A DNA stretch of 64,000 nucleotides from Isoetes taiwanensis (Eukaryota; Streptophyta; Lycopodiopsida; Isoetales; Isoetaceae). Of this stretch, positions 33,700-45,790 are shown piece after piece. The position numbers and the translations under genes were made by a program. Numbering within the stretch: the first letter of the stretch is position 1; each line of letters begins with the position of its first letter. The notes beneath the pieces were generated by a model. That model ran no database searches. It was not told the origin of the DNA and saw nothing but the letters and a program-made list of their open reading frames with translations. The stretch lies in NCBI GenBank assembly GCA_021234155.1, contig JAJEKV010000063.1, positions 8,264,095-8,328,094 on the forward strand, written 5' to 3'.

Positions 33700-35517
33700 C
33701 CAGAATGTTTTTTTTGCAATCAAAACTTTATGTGCACTTTATTTGAAAGCTTAAGAGAACATTTGAGAGTTACACCTATTTAAAGCTCGAACTTGTTATG
33801 CTACAGATACATACCTGATTATTCCAAATGGAAAAGGATACCATCAAGCCCCAGACTTTGACTCCATATAGCAGAATGGATTCCACCAAGGCCCTAGACA
33901 AGTGCGCCTAATGGGCCCAATCATATAATTGAAAGTATTTTGTTCCATTGTCAGATCATTTTGAATCATGCATGGTCCATGATTTAACTCAACAACAACA
34001 ATTCTATATCACATTAAATGGAGTTTTTTATTGACAACCACATCTAAATACATCTTCTATGCCTACATTTATAAAAATATTTGGTTCCAATTATACATTT
34101 TTCGATCTAGATGTCAAATTTTCAATCTAGTGATGGAGATCATTAAAAGAGTGCAAAGATGTAACTCATACATCTCCATAAAGGATAACTTAGGGCTTAG
34201 AGTTAGTGTTGGAGTGCATTCTTATGATTATAATTCTTGGTGAGGTTCATGAAGCTTAGAATACAACATAGATTATGACCGACAACAAACTCTAGTAGGC
34301 TGGGCCAAGATCCTAGATAATAGTTAAAGAGTCATAGCATCCATCATTGCCATCCTGATCCCATCTCAAGACTCGTATAAGCATGTACACTAAAGGAACA
34401 CTGAGAGGGAATATGAACCAACTCTTACTAATACCGAAATCTCAATCTTCACTTGTTTCTTCTAATTCCCCAACAAGATCTAATATCCCTATTAATGATC
34501 TTATTAGAATGCAAATACATAAGCATGGTAATCTTTGTTAGCCTGGTAACTGTTACGGCCATATGTATATTATGATTTGATAAATGAGGCGGAGAAATCT
34601 ATATTCTTCCCTAGATGTCAATATCATATCTCAGATCAAGTCGAACATGACTATAAAAAATAAGAAATGGCATGAGCCTTATTTGTATTGCACCCATGTA
34701 AATATAATACCATTTGACATATACCTAGAGCTACAATTTCCAACTTTAAGGTTAGTTTTGGAATATAAGAAAATCCTCCATAAGTTCGATCTAAAATCCA
34801 CAGAAGCCATAGCTTCAAGCGCACATGTTCATGCAACTCCTATAGATGTTTCTGTCAACCAAGCAAGATATTATGAGAGTTAGGGTGGTTTCCCATGAAA
34901 CTAGAGACTTGAAAATTTCTTGGCAGGTCCAAAACCTGAGCGCTCAGAAATGCGTTGCTAATACTTTCGTTTTAGGTTAGAAACCTGAGTTCATCAAGGT
35001 GAGGCGACAAGGGAAACCCCTCAAGCCACAATCTGAACTCCAGAAAACCTTAAGACTGGAGGTCCAAGGGAAACCACCCTTAGATATGGCCTTCCATTCC
35101 CTAGAGACCCCGAAAAGATATTCGAAAAGGAACATATTCCAAGCCATCCCAACCATCAAATAGTGGAATATGCCAATGAATCTGTTGCCACAACTCCTTC
35201 AAACCCATGTGTGCCCTCCAAATATTTCCACGAATATTCGACAAAAAAAGAGTCCCTTGATATCTCAACCCTTGGATCTAAATATCACTTTATGGCAATG
35301 GAGGCATTTTCCCTCCGAATTCAAAACGTGTTAGGGTTCTTTATTTGTACCAATCTCTCCCCTTCCGACCGGAGCCATGGCTCTATTTGTGATCTAATCA
35401 GATAGACATCTCGGCTTAGCGCATCAATTTTCGATCAGGTTCGCTATACTTATTCTTTCGATTCCTAGTTGCTTATGTATTACTGTCTTGGAGCGAAATA
35501 TTGATTAGTACTAGGTC
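33700..35517. other. Intergenic sequence upstream of the helicase gene
   Basis: AT-rich, with no gene recognised; it includes a possible small TIR element at 34881-35082. The last few hundred bases should hold the helicase promoter and 5' UTR, but no unambiguous core promoter was identified. Confidence 0.45.
34881..35082. mobile_element. Possible MITE-like element with 14-bp terminal inverted repeats
   Basis: TAGGGTGGTTTCCC at the left and GGGAAACCACCCTTA at the right are inverted copies differing by one base insertion, about 200 bp apart. No clear target duplication. Weak evidence. Confidence 0.35.
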
Positions 35518-37611
35518 ATGTTGAATTCAGTGAAAATGCAAGAAATTATATGCCTGGATGATGACGACGATGAAACTAGCCAATCATCTCAATCCCAACC
35601 AACCCTTACTCCGCAACAGAGGGACCGAATGGAAATGAATAGGCAGATTGGTCTGGCCAGACGTTTAGCTAGGCAGCATCAGAAGTGTGTTTCTCCTGAG
35701 TCGCCTTGTTTTGTGTCTTCTCACAGTATGAGAGACAAAGGATCGCCTGAAATTATTGATTTGGAAGAAGATTCTACTTTTGATAGAAGCAGAGGGAGTG
35801 ACCGCTTGAATATGGAGTTAAGAGATAATTGCAAATTTCCCAAGCCAAAAAAGAGGCTGAATGCTGGGCAAAACGTTCCAGATGTAGAAGATTGGTCGTC
35901 TGTAAAGAAAAGGGTCTTTCCTGTCCCTTGTGAAGTTGAGGTGATTGAACTGAGCACACCTCCTGGCCCGTCCAGTCTGTGCAGTGTCCAGGACGTAGCA
36001 CACTCATCAGAAACAATGGGTGTTAGCAAACCAAGACAACCTGATGGAAGCGGCTGGACATCTGTGAAGAAATCAATGAGCATTGCTCAGCAGGAAATAC
36101 AAACAAGTTCTTCTGGAAGACCTAGAAGCGCACAAAAATGTGAAGATGGTTATGTTGTTTCAGGCAACAATGATATGAGCCTAATAGGTGAAGACAAAGA
36201 TTGTGTAAAAAAATCAGGAAAAGGCAAGGAGGCACCAGAGGAAAAGCCTTTGCCTTCTGAGTCAGGGTCAGATATCGAGCAAAAACCAACACCTGAAATA
36301 GAATTATCAACACAGCAGGTCCAAGTTTTGCGAGCAATTGCATCTAAGAAATCTGTTTTTGTAACAGGCTCAGCAGGCACAGGTAAGAGTTTTCTTTTAG
36401 AGTATGCTATTGGGTTGTTGAAGTATATGTACGGTTCGCATGCTGTATATGTTACAGCATCTACAGGCCTTGCTGCATGTGCTCTGGGTGGAACCACACT
36501 ACATTCTTTTGCAGGCATTGGGTTGGGTGCAGGAAGTAAAGATGCTCTTGTTGACAAGGTTGCCTCTCGTAGGGAATCCAAAAGTCGCTGGACAACTGCA
36601 AGGGCTTTGATTATTGATGAGGTAAGCATGGTTGATGGTGAGCTCTTTGATAAGCTTGACTATGTCGGAAGAAAAATAAGATCTTGTACCAAACCATTTG
36701 GGGGCATACAACTTGTTGTCACAGGAGACTTTTTCCAGCTTCCACCTGTGCACCCTGAAAAGGAAGCAAAATATTTTGCATTTAATTCTGATTGCTGGGA
36801 AGATTGCTTTGATCTCCAAGTTGAGTTAACCCAAGTCTTTAGGCAATCTGATGAGGATTTTGTCTCCATGCTAAATGAGATACGGCAAGGAAAATGCTCT
36901 GTGTCTATCCTTGAAAGACTATCAAACTGTAAAGTTTTGACTGGTGATAAAAGTATTATTCCGACAAGATTATATCCTCACAAAAAAGATGTGGGTGCTG
37001 AGAATCAGCAGAAGCTCAGAGAGCTGGGCAAAGAGGTAGCTACTTATGTTGCAAAGGATGAAGCACGCAATGATTTTGGTTTGAGGATGCTGAATAGTAC
37101 TCGGGCAGAAAAAGTGATATCTATCAGCGTGGGTGCACAGGTGATGCTCATAAAGAACTTGGACACCAGCTCAGGGCTAGTGAATGGGGCGCGGGGAGTA
37201 GTAGTGCGCTTTCTTTCAGTTGACGAATCAAGATCTGCAGAGTTCCAAAGTGCCCTTGCTCCATCTAGTCATGGCTGGCCTGTTGTGCGCTTTGCTTGCG
37301 ATGGAAAAGAAAGGGTTGTTGGACCAGAAAGCTGGAGTGTCTTGGAAGGAAATGTGGAGATTGCAAAAAGAACTCAAGTCCCATTAATATTAGCATGGGC
37401 ATTAAGTGTTCATAAATGCCAGGGCATGACCCTTGATAGAGTAGAAACCGATCTTTCAAAGGCTTTTGAGTATGGTATGGTTTATGTTGCACTTTCTAGA
37501 GTGAGAAACCTTGAAGGTTTGATGCTCCTCGGTTTTGATCCATCGAGAATTAAGGTGCATCCAAAAGTTGTATCATTCTATCAGGAACTACAAAAGAAGG
37601 CATCTTCTTGA
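35518..37611 (+). CDS. PIF1: PIF1-family DNA helicase
   Basis: An intact 697-residue, single-exon gene for a superfamily 1B 5'-to-3' DNA helicase of the PIF1/RRM3 family, which acts at G-quadruplexes, replication forks or in organelle DNA. Residues 1-260 are polar and probably disordered. The helicase core starts at LSTQQVQVLRAI (263). Walker A is GSAGTGKS (284-291), followed by the AxTGLAACALGG segment, Walker B LIIDEVSMVDG, the TGDFFQLPPV motif, TQVFRQ, and near the C-terminus SVHKCQGMTLDRV and YVALSRVRNLEGL. All catalytic motifs look intact. The start at 35518 is the first ATG of the frame; a second is at residue 7. No Rep or OTU domain is present, so it is not a Helitron protein. The N-terminus carries three SUMO-interaction-like motifs and a repeated (D/G)W(S/T)SVKK motif (125-131 and 179-185). 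No organelle presequence is obvious. Confidence 0.93.
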   Translation: MLNSVKMQEIICLDDDDDETSQSSQSQPTLTPQQRDRMEMNRQIGLARRLARQHQKCVSPESPCFVSSHSMRDKGSPEIIDLEEDSTFDRSRGSDRLNMELRDNCKFPKPKKRLNAGQNVPDVEDWSSVKKRVFPVPCEVEVIELSTPPGPSSLCSVQDVAHSSETMGVSKPRQPDGSGWTSVKKSMSIAQQEIQTSSSGRPRSAQKCEDGYVVSGNNDMSLIGEDKDCVKKSGKGKEAPEEKPLPSESGSDIEQKPTPEIELSTQQVQVLRAIASKKSVFVTGSAGTGKSFLLEYAIGLLKYMYGSHAVYVTASTGLAACALGGTTLHSFAGIGLGAGSKDALVDKVASRRESKSRWTTARALIIDEVSMVDGELFDKLDYVGRKIRSCTKPFGGIQLVVTGDFFQLPPVHPEKEAKYFAFNSDCWEDCFDLQVELTQVFRQSDEDFVSMLNEIRQGKCSVSILERLSNCKVLTGDKSIIPTRLYPHKKDVGAENQQKLRELGKEVATYVAKDEARNDFGLRMLNSTRAEKVISISVGAQVMLIKNLDTSSGLVNGARGVVVRFLSVDESRSAEFQSALAPSSHGWPVVRFACDGKERVVGPESWSVLEGNVEIAKRTQVPLILAWALSVHKCQGMTLDRVETDLSKAFEYGMVYVALSRVRNLEGLMLLGFDPSRIKVHPKVVSFYQELQKKASS

Positions 37612-38834
37612 GGATTAAGCTGCGGCAAAGTTGTATCATATTTTTTTAGTCTTCTCATTTTGAAGCGGTGTTTATATATTGGAATATTGCTGCAAAATAA
37701 TCTGGGCACATATATATTTCCCATCTCTTTCCTGAATTATGGCCATTCCACTAATGCATGTGATATTCCCTTAATAAACTGTTCAAGACAAAGATTGATC
37801 ATCCCTCATGGTCATTCTTATTTCCCAATGGTTCTTGTAATAAGTAGACCTCCGAAGTGGCAAAGAATCAGATTGAAAAGCGTGAGAGGTCTACAAACTT
37901 CTTGATATGATGCTTTACAATGTAAAATCGGTAGCTAACTTGATGCTGTTAATGAAAGTGTTTGATATTTCGTTATGATGAATGCATGAAAAAAGCAAGT
38001 GCTGGTTTAGGACATCTTTTTAAGTCCACATTTGTAGTAATAATTCGTCAAGTAACAAAACTGCCAACCAATGAGAACGAAAGAAGATAAATGAGGTTTT
38101 ACCTATAAGCTACCTGGCCGTCTATTAGCTTCTTAGGCTTCCTCTGAGTGGTTTATTTGAATTTTTAGATAGAGGTTAGTATTCCTTGGCTACAATCCGT
38201 GCCATTTGGTAAATTCTTGGCATTGGAATTTAATTTTTTTTTTCCAAATATTCTGATCACACTTATCAAGCAGGAAATCCTCATGTGCTAATTCGAAATA
38301 AAAAGAATTTCCTTAGAAACTTTGCATTATATCAAGATTTCTTGTCTGATGTGATTATAACGCCAGGAAAACCAGAGCTCAAATGTTGAATTAGATAAAA
38401 CAAGAGTCTTTGGCACTTATTGAAACCATGCATATTGTTGGCTAATGCTTCTTTCATGTTAGTGACATCAAAATACCCCGTAAGAAGGAGTGCAAGAACA
38501 TAAGTAATTACCTCCTCTTGATGTTCCCTTGTTTGTCTCTATCTAATTCTAGTAAATGACCTTCTGTGTTAACCTTTTTTCCTCTAGCTCCCTCCATAGA
38601 CAACAAATTTTTAACCAGGAAAAGCTAAAAATAGTCAGAAGCCACCATACATAAGATGGTGCAATTCATTTGCTCAACCTTCATACTATATACTATAACC
38701 ACAGAAAAGACTAGTAAATAAGTGAATTAAATTGAATTTCAGTATGTACATAATCGTGCCCACACGTGAACTCGTGGTCCATCTGTTGTTGGACAAGGAT
38801 ATCTGACGTACTACACATAAATAGAGTACTGGGG
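37612..38834. other. Spacer between convergent helicase and membrane-protein genes
   Basis: The two genes converge, so this stretch should hold both 3' UTRs and their polyadenylation regions. No further gene recognised. Confidence 0.5.
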
Positions 38835-40533
38835 TTAGCTTTTTCTATCCACAAAGGTTGGAAGGATGGAAACAAGACCAATGAGGAAAAGTGTGGCCAG
38901 AGTCTTATAGTCATATAAGCTCGACAGTGAATTCAGCTCCCCCAAAGCAAGGCCAGCCTGCAGAAGAAAAGAGTGGATTAGTATAAAATCTGAAATTGAA
39001 ATAGCTGACATAATAACTATCAGACAAAGGATCTAAGGATTACCCGAACTGTTATGAAAGCAGCTGGAATAAGACCAAATAAGGTTGCGATAAAAAAAGT
39101 TGCAAAAGGAATATCAACAATCGGTGATGCCACGTTGATGAAAGTATTTGGTAAAGTTGGCGTCACACGCAAAAAAAGCATGTAGTAGAGAAGTTTATGC
39201 TTCCGCTTTGTAACCTGCCAGCAATCAACCATTTCTTAGAAATGCATCTGCAGAACTTTCAACATAAAATAGAACTGGCAATTACAACTTAGATTTCATA
39301 AAATGACAGGTCCCTACAGTGATTATGGATGTACTGCCTTCTAAGAAACATGCTCCTAAGCATTTCTCCACAACATTAAGCATAATTTACCAACATTGTC
39401 ACTGTCTTTTTAAATGACATACCTCTCCTCTGAAGAATCTAAGCTTCTCTGGCCACAAACAGTCCACAATGGGCAGACCAATAAGCTTCGATAAAAGATA
39501 GCAGCAGGATGCCCCAGTTGTGGCTGTGAACACAACCAAACTGACACCTTTCCATTCTCCAAACAGGGCCCCAGAAAGTAAGGACATAAATATGGTTCCA
39601 GGAATCATAAAAGTTTGCATGAATATGTATGTCACACAGTAGCCAAGCAGCACTTGGGATGTATGATCTGCAGCATACACGGAAAGATATTCCCTGTCAA
39701 AATTATACACCAAATGACACCATTAAGAGAAAATATGGAACCAAATAAATTTCAAGGCATAGATAAGCAGGAGAAACTAAAGGCTGAATCCAGAAGAAAA
39801 AGACACGGACAAGCAACAGAAGATAAGAGTGATTTATATTGTTTTAGCAAAAATCTTCTTTCTGATAGAAATTTCATATTAGAAGGAAAAGAGTGAAAAC
39901 AGGGAAGTAAATGGGCAGGTGAGGAAAGTATTTGCAAACTTTATAGAGACAAACATCAGGGGAGTAATTGCAGTTTATTTGCAAGGAAGATGGGGCAAAA
40001 ACAGAAGTAATAAACTTCAACCTTGACGGTGAACACTTGCACGACAAGGGAAAGTAATGGACAAGTGATGGAAGGCATAAGTGATTGCCACGTTTAGCCA
40101 AAAACTTCTATGTTCTATAGACAAACTTCAAGTTATGAAAGAAAAAACGGATAAGAACTTACGTGAGTGCTTTCAATTCAATGAGATTGCGAGGAATCTT
40201 AAACACCTTCCTGTCCACGAAAGGCATAGTACGATAAATTGCCGTCAATCCAATAACGAAAAAAAGAAACAATGCCAAAACAACTAAGGATTCACAAGGA
40301 CTTAAAGGAAACTTGCTGAGATTCCTAGAACTCAACCAATCCTTTATTCTATATCTATAGAGAGAGTGCCCAATTGGAGCCTCTCCTCCAGGCTCTGCGT
40401 CAGCCAATGCCTGATCAACAGGAGGCAACAACCTTTCACGCAATTCATCCTCTTGGGCTTTTGAGTCCGAATCAGAAAGCAAAGCAGGCATGGCGAGAAG
40501 GGATGCTGAGGCAGCTGCAGGTTCCCCGTTCAT
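38835..40533 (-). CDS. VTT-domain (SNARE-associated / DedA / TMEM64-TVP38-like) membrane protein
   Basis: Four exons can be joined by consensus GT/AG sites: 40163-40533, 39423-39693, 39044-39214 and 38835-38957, giving 936 nt and 311 residues with every phase consistent. The protein is an integral endomembrane protein; the family is linked to lipid scrambling and Golgi or vesicle transport, but plant members are poorly studied. Residues 1-75 are a polar cytosolic tail with DELRERLLPP. The first membrane segment is about 82-100. The VTT core begins with FMQTFMIPGTIFMSLLSGAL (148-167), then a second hydrophobic segment (about 173-194). FLRVTPTLPNTFINVASP in exon 3 and AGLALGEL in exon 4 complete the fold. 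The last exon ends ILPTFVDRKS. The start ATG at 40533 opens an Ala-rich N-terminus, and a GC-richer 5' region extends to about 40800. Confidence 0.92.
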
Positions 40534-41222
40534 ATTGATTGAAGGGGGAAAAGGGCAAATCCGGCAAGAAGATGGGGATGGGCGAAAAGGGTCATCCGGC
40601 CAGGAGGATTAAATGAAATTTAGGCTGCAACCGTGGTACTAGATTGGGGGCATTGCATCGTCCTCGCTCCGGCAGCAAACACAGAGGACGCGCCCTTCTT
40701 CTTTGGAGTCGGCTGAAAAGCAACCTTCTGGTTGGATGGATGTCAGAACGTGCCGGCCGGCACAGCTTCCCGGCGTCAAATATGCCGCCGAATATTTTAT
40801 AAGGCGTAATCTGCACGACTTTAAAATTTTAGTTTACTCCTCCTACATTGGACCTTTATCCCTCAAAAAATTTTAATTTTACCTTTTATTTTCTTCTCAT
40901 TCTAAATTTAGGACCTTTATCTTTCCCCTAGGTGCATTTCATTTTCTACCATGTGGTTTGGAATTTGGGGCGTATTATCGTGTGGGGTGTCACATTTTTT
41001 TTGGGCCATCAGATTGCAGCATTTTATAAGGAATATCCCTTATGAGTCTCAGGCATTCCTTGCAAATGAATGAAGATGGGGTCAAACAGCCAAGTTTTGA
41101 ACCCATGAGGTCAACTGCCAGAGCAAATATAACTCAGTGGTTGTCAATGCTTGGCATAACTGGCCGGAATCAATTCCACATAAGTGCACTTAAGCAAAAA
41201 GCAATTGGTCTTAAACTCTGTA

Positions 41223-41315
41223 TTGGGGAATGCCATAGGGGACCCCCCCGACCGGCGTTAGCTGGGAGGGGGTCCCTTCCAAACTGGAAAGGGAGGACCC
41301 TATGGCATTCCCCAA
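41223..41315. repeat. 93-bp foldback with perfect 18-bp arms
   Basis: TTGGGGAATGCCATAGGG at 41223-41240 and its exact reverse complement at 41298-41315. Inside, a second hairpin pairs GGGACCCCCC-type and GGGGGGTCCC-type segments. The high GC content differs sharply from the AT-rich surroundings. Confidence 0.85.
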
Positions 41316-42418
41316 CAAAATGAAAGTTGGGTAGTCTAACTTTTTGTCCTTTTTGTCTTTTGTTGGATCACTTATTTTCGACTTGGTTCATTTTTGAACC
41401 CCAACTTCCATTCCGGATTAAAAAGATTGCCACATGGCATCACCAAATTAAACTTCAAACAAAATGGAGATCCAACTTCCATTTTGTTACAAGAAGAGTA
41501 TGAAAGCATTAGAAATTGAAATAGAGCTCCGGGAGTTGAACTCCAGCATGGTGCCCATGCTCTGATACAACAGTAGTATGAATAGCAAACTCAAATAAAG
41601 TCCGCAGACTCGCATACATTGTTCCTATCCTACATTGGCTTCCACGTCAGTCTTTTGCCACGAAATCCCGTTGCAAGCCCATTTCTTAAGAACCCAGCAA
41701 TGGTTACTATTGGAGGCAAAAATATGCTCCAAAAAGCTGACAACCCATTTCCTAGTGTTGCCAGATTAAGCATAGCAGAGCATGCATTTGAAAATATTAG
41801 CAAACTTAGCCATGGGATCTCATTGCAGCACTCTCTTACTGGCCGCCATATCTGACCTATTTACTTACACTCTTCAAGCTTCTTTGCAAAACCACTACAT
41901 TGATCAGCAAATAGGCTTTCGTGCCTATTTAATTTTGTTGGAGCTCACAAATGCCAATCCTTCTGGGCTCCAATAGACAAGAACAAACATGGTCAGATGG
42001 GTTCCTTCTTCCTAACCACAGGCAATCCTGAAGCTTGGATTAAAAATATGATATGGCCAATAAACTTGGAGTAACAAACAGAGCTTCTGAATCCACCGGA
42101 ATAGACTGGACCGAAAGATTTGTGCCTGTCTGCGGGATAAGCAAGAGTGCAAGCAATCAACAGGCGAGAGAACCGACCACGTGGACCTCGGCTCCAATGT
42201 AGTTGTTGAATTGACAGATATAGGGGAGGGTGCCCATGAAGCGCCCACTTAAGGAAACAAATGTTATTATGATGGATTAATTTTCTTCTAACTCCTCCTT
42301 TTAACATATCATAATGAAGATGGGGTCTTTAGCTTTCAATCGATCCCACAAATTCTAGTTTTTGATAAATTTTGAGCTTGCTATGAAGGTTTTAAGTGAG
42401 GAGGCTAATTTAACCCTA

Positions 42419-42529
42419 ATGGACTACATGTGCCCTTCAATGGACCATTAAGTGCCCTTCAATGGACCACTAAGTACCCTTCAATGGACCACTTGGGACC
42501 TTCAAGGGACCACATGGGACCTTCAATAG
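42419..42529 (+). repeat. 22-bp minisatellite, about five units
   Basis: Units of the type GTGCCCTTCAATGGACCATTAA; three near-perfect units from 42430 are followed by two diverged ones (GGACCTTCAAGGGACCACATG). Confidence 0.85.
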
Positions 42530-45500
42530 AAAACTGCTTACTTGCAAGGTATATTACATCAATTTTTTTATAGATTTATGTCTTACACTATTCTAGAGGC
42601 ATGGCACGGCCCTAAATCCCTGCCATAACTATGGCCCTTCCACACAACACATGAGAAACATTTACTTCTCAAACAACAAATGAGAAATAATGTATTTCAA
42701 TATTTTTACAATGGATTCTTATTCAGAATAGATACAGAAATCAATATACATCAAAAAATAATTTTAATGCTTGCCTGAATTGGGCTGAACGTAATATATC
42801 AGTGAAACGTCAAAAGTTCAAATGTGTCAAGTTTAGAAACACACCAACCACTGAAGAAAACTTTGTGAAGCAAACTTTGTGAACCAACCACAGAAGCAGA
42901 CTTTGTAATGAGAGATGTTCGCTCTAAGATGTTCAATGATACGCTGTCTTCTACCCTGTTCAGTGATTTACTGCCTTTGGCATGTTTGAAAATGTAAACT
43001 TGTCTGCATTCAGGCCCTTTAGTTTCATTCTAACGATATACATGCTTTCATGCTGCCAAAATTTCCTGTGTAAGCTTAGAGTCTCCAACACTGTAATCAA
43101 TGGAATTTTCAAAACCCTATCTATCTTAAACATGCCAGCCAGGTTCCGCAAGGTGTCACAAAATGACTTCTTGTCCCACCATTGCCACAACACAGAGAGC
43201 CTAAATTAGAATTTGACCACTAATTTTTTTTTCTAACAAGTTGATTGCATTCAATGCAGTATGAGACAAAGCTGTCTAATGTAAGAGAAGGAATTTGCCA
43301 TGTGCTCTGGAAGAAGGAAGTCTGCGGGTACAACAGACATGATTATAAATTTGTACTGGATTAGCTAATAATATTTGTATTATTTAAATAATCAACTGAA
43401 ACTGCACCTGTGCTACTTTTGCTTCCCTGTCTAGCATGTCTGCTAAGTTCTCCCCATGCAGGGTCTGTCTTCGACGTATTTTTTGCCCTCAGGGCTCAAA
43501 GGAGAAGAATCTAAGTTACTGTTGTCTACAGTTTTTTCTAATGACATATCCTCTTGGCTTTAGATGTTGTTGTATTCCCTGGGCACTGCAAGACCATCAA
43601 TCAATAGGTTAGATGAATAGTAAAGACAATAATAACCACTAATGAATAGTTCATCACAATTTCTGCCTTTTAATAACTAGAATAGAATTGGAAGTAACTT
43701 AGCTCATCACCATATTCACCAACTCAAAATTCACCTGCATTATTTCTGCTTCTCTATCTAGCAAGCTTTATGATGTTGGTACAGGCATAGTCTGTGTTCT
43801 ACATGTTTCTTTGTCCTTGAAGGACAAAACACAAGCATTTAACGAGTTATTTGTGTGCAAAATATGCTCTTATGCCATATCCTCATTGCACTATCCTCCT
43901 TGTACTTGTATTTGGCCACTGAGATGCAATCAGATTATGTTAGAAACCGTTTGCAATTTTAACATTATCAACTAAATTAGGTCAATAAATCTATCAATCG
44001 ATGATGCGCTTTTGTATTTCTGGTTTTTTATTTAATGGTCCTGCTAATGTTGGTAAATGTGCTGTCTGCGTTAGACTTGTTTCCCTGTGCCTGATACCCA
44101 AAACGTAAGTATTTACTTGTGCCAATCATGTCCACTTCCATATCCTCTTCATTGCTATCTCCACTTGCCGTATGCTGATACAAGAATACCATACAGACTT
44201 GCAATATCCAGCAATTGACCAAGCCTTAGAAGCAGATCAGGAAAATGTATTCACCAATTGAAACTACAATTGTGCAACTTCGGGTTCTCTATCCACTGGC
44301 TCCATTAACATGGCATATGCCTGGTCTTTGTTTGACTTGTTTCTTTGTGTTTCCTACCAAAAATACCAGTATCTCTACTTGTGTATACAGTTTGCTCCAA
44401 TGCCATGTCTTCGTCATCACTGCATTAAGATGCATCCCCATCTGGTGGACACTGATATCTGCTTGATCTCAAAGTTAGCAAAATTTCTTGAGCTAGTTGG
44501 GCAAGCCACCTACAAAGATTTTCTTTTCTATATGTGAATGTATGTAATGCTTGAAGAAAGGGGCACCCAAAAGTATGTAGGCGTCTGAGATGAAAAGAAT
44601 GACAACTTAAATGCCATGGCTCAGTTTTCTAATTTACTACAGATAACACAAGGGGTCAACTAACAAGCTTGCACTTCCAAGTTGATCATCAGTCATAACA
44701 AATAGGGTATTTTTGAGCCTTAACCAGACAGGATGTTGAATGAGCAATTGGACAAATGAGAGCCATCATAAATAATCACATTAGCCCTTAGTGGTTTTGA
44801 TATTTGGGCCGTTAACTTCTATTCAGAGAACTCTATCTGCCTTTAACAAACAACAGATAAATCCCATAACACAATGCATGGGGTGAATCAGTTCATGTTT
44901 CAAAGAGTATAAATAAAAAGTGTAATTGCTTTTTGTTTCTATTGACAGACTTTGATGCTGTGGTAGTGTCCCAGCTACCAACAGATCAGTGCCAAGTTAG
45001 AAAAATGGTGTAAGTGATAAACCCTAGCTCAAGTTTTCATGACCGCAGAATTGAAAACACAGAGAAAAGCCTAAATTATCTGTTTTCTCAAGCTGAAGCA
45101 GCTCAAATTGCTACGGAAAAAGCAAAGGAAGAAGATCATGGTACTTGTTTTGGATGACAAGCTGAGCACCCCTCGCCGAAGCCGCCTCCTTTGATCGATG
45201 CTGCATCTAGAGCTTCTCGCAAGCGTCGGACGAAGGGAAACTGGTGGTCGAATGAAGGTATCAATGGGCGAAAAGGAGGAAATATATTGGCGGATAACGA
45301 GTGTTAAAGAGTCCAAGAATGGTAATCCGACGGAGGAGGGTCACCCTCCCCTAGACATGTGCCATTCTCCGAAAACAAGAAGCAAAGGCCGAAGACACAA
45401 GAATACTCATATTTCGTATATTGGGTTGCCACCATCAGCATTTACGATATTCAGATACAAATACCCATAAAAACCTTCCAAAATCTTATGTATAGGGGAA

Positions 45501-45679
45501 GGGAAACAGGGGCTCCCCTTCCGAAAAATTGCAGGGCCCCGCTACCGGCCGAGAACTGGGGAGCCACCAAAATTATCGCCGGATTTGCCTATGAAGATCT
45601 GTATATGTATCGCCGGATCTGTCTATGAAGATCTGTATATATGAAGATCTGTATCAGTAGCTGATGAAAAAGCCGGGGC

Positions 45680-45790
45680 TTGCAGATGGAGGAGCCGAAG
45701 CCTTGAAGAACCTTGAAGATGAAGAACCTTGGAGCCGAAGCCGAAGCCTTGAAGAACCTTGGATGAAGCCGAAGCCTTGCAGAAAGCTTT
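45680..45790 (+). repeat. Irregular minisatellite of GAAGCCTTG and GAACCTTGGA units
   Basis: Short units GCCGAAGCCTTGAAGAACC with variable joins recur four to five times. It lies in a GC-richer patch of unknown origin. Confidence 0.65.

Noticed and set aside
35518-37611. PIF1 helicase as a Helitron-encoded protein
   Set aside because: No Rep domain, the helicase motifs and length fit cellular PIF1, and no Helitron ends flank it.
40592-40816. A 74-residue minus frame upstream of the VTT-domain gene
   Set aside because: It lies in the GC-richer 5' region and has no family; the gene start at 40533 is well supported.
41559-41572. TTGTATCAGAGC on the minus strand, like a Copia primer site
   Set aside because: One mismatch, and neither flanking LTR nor gag could be found.
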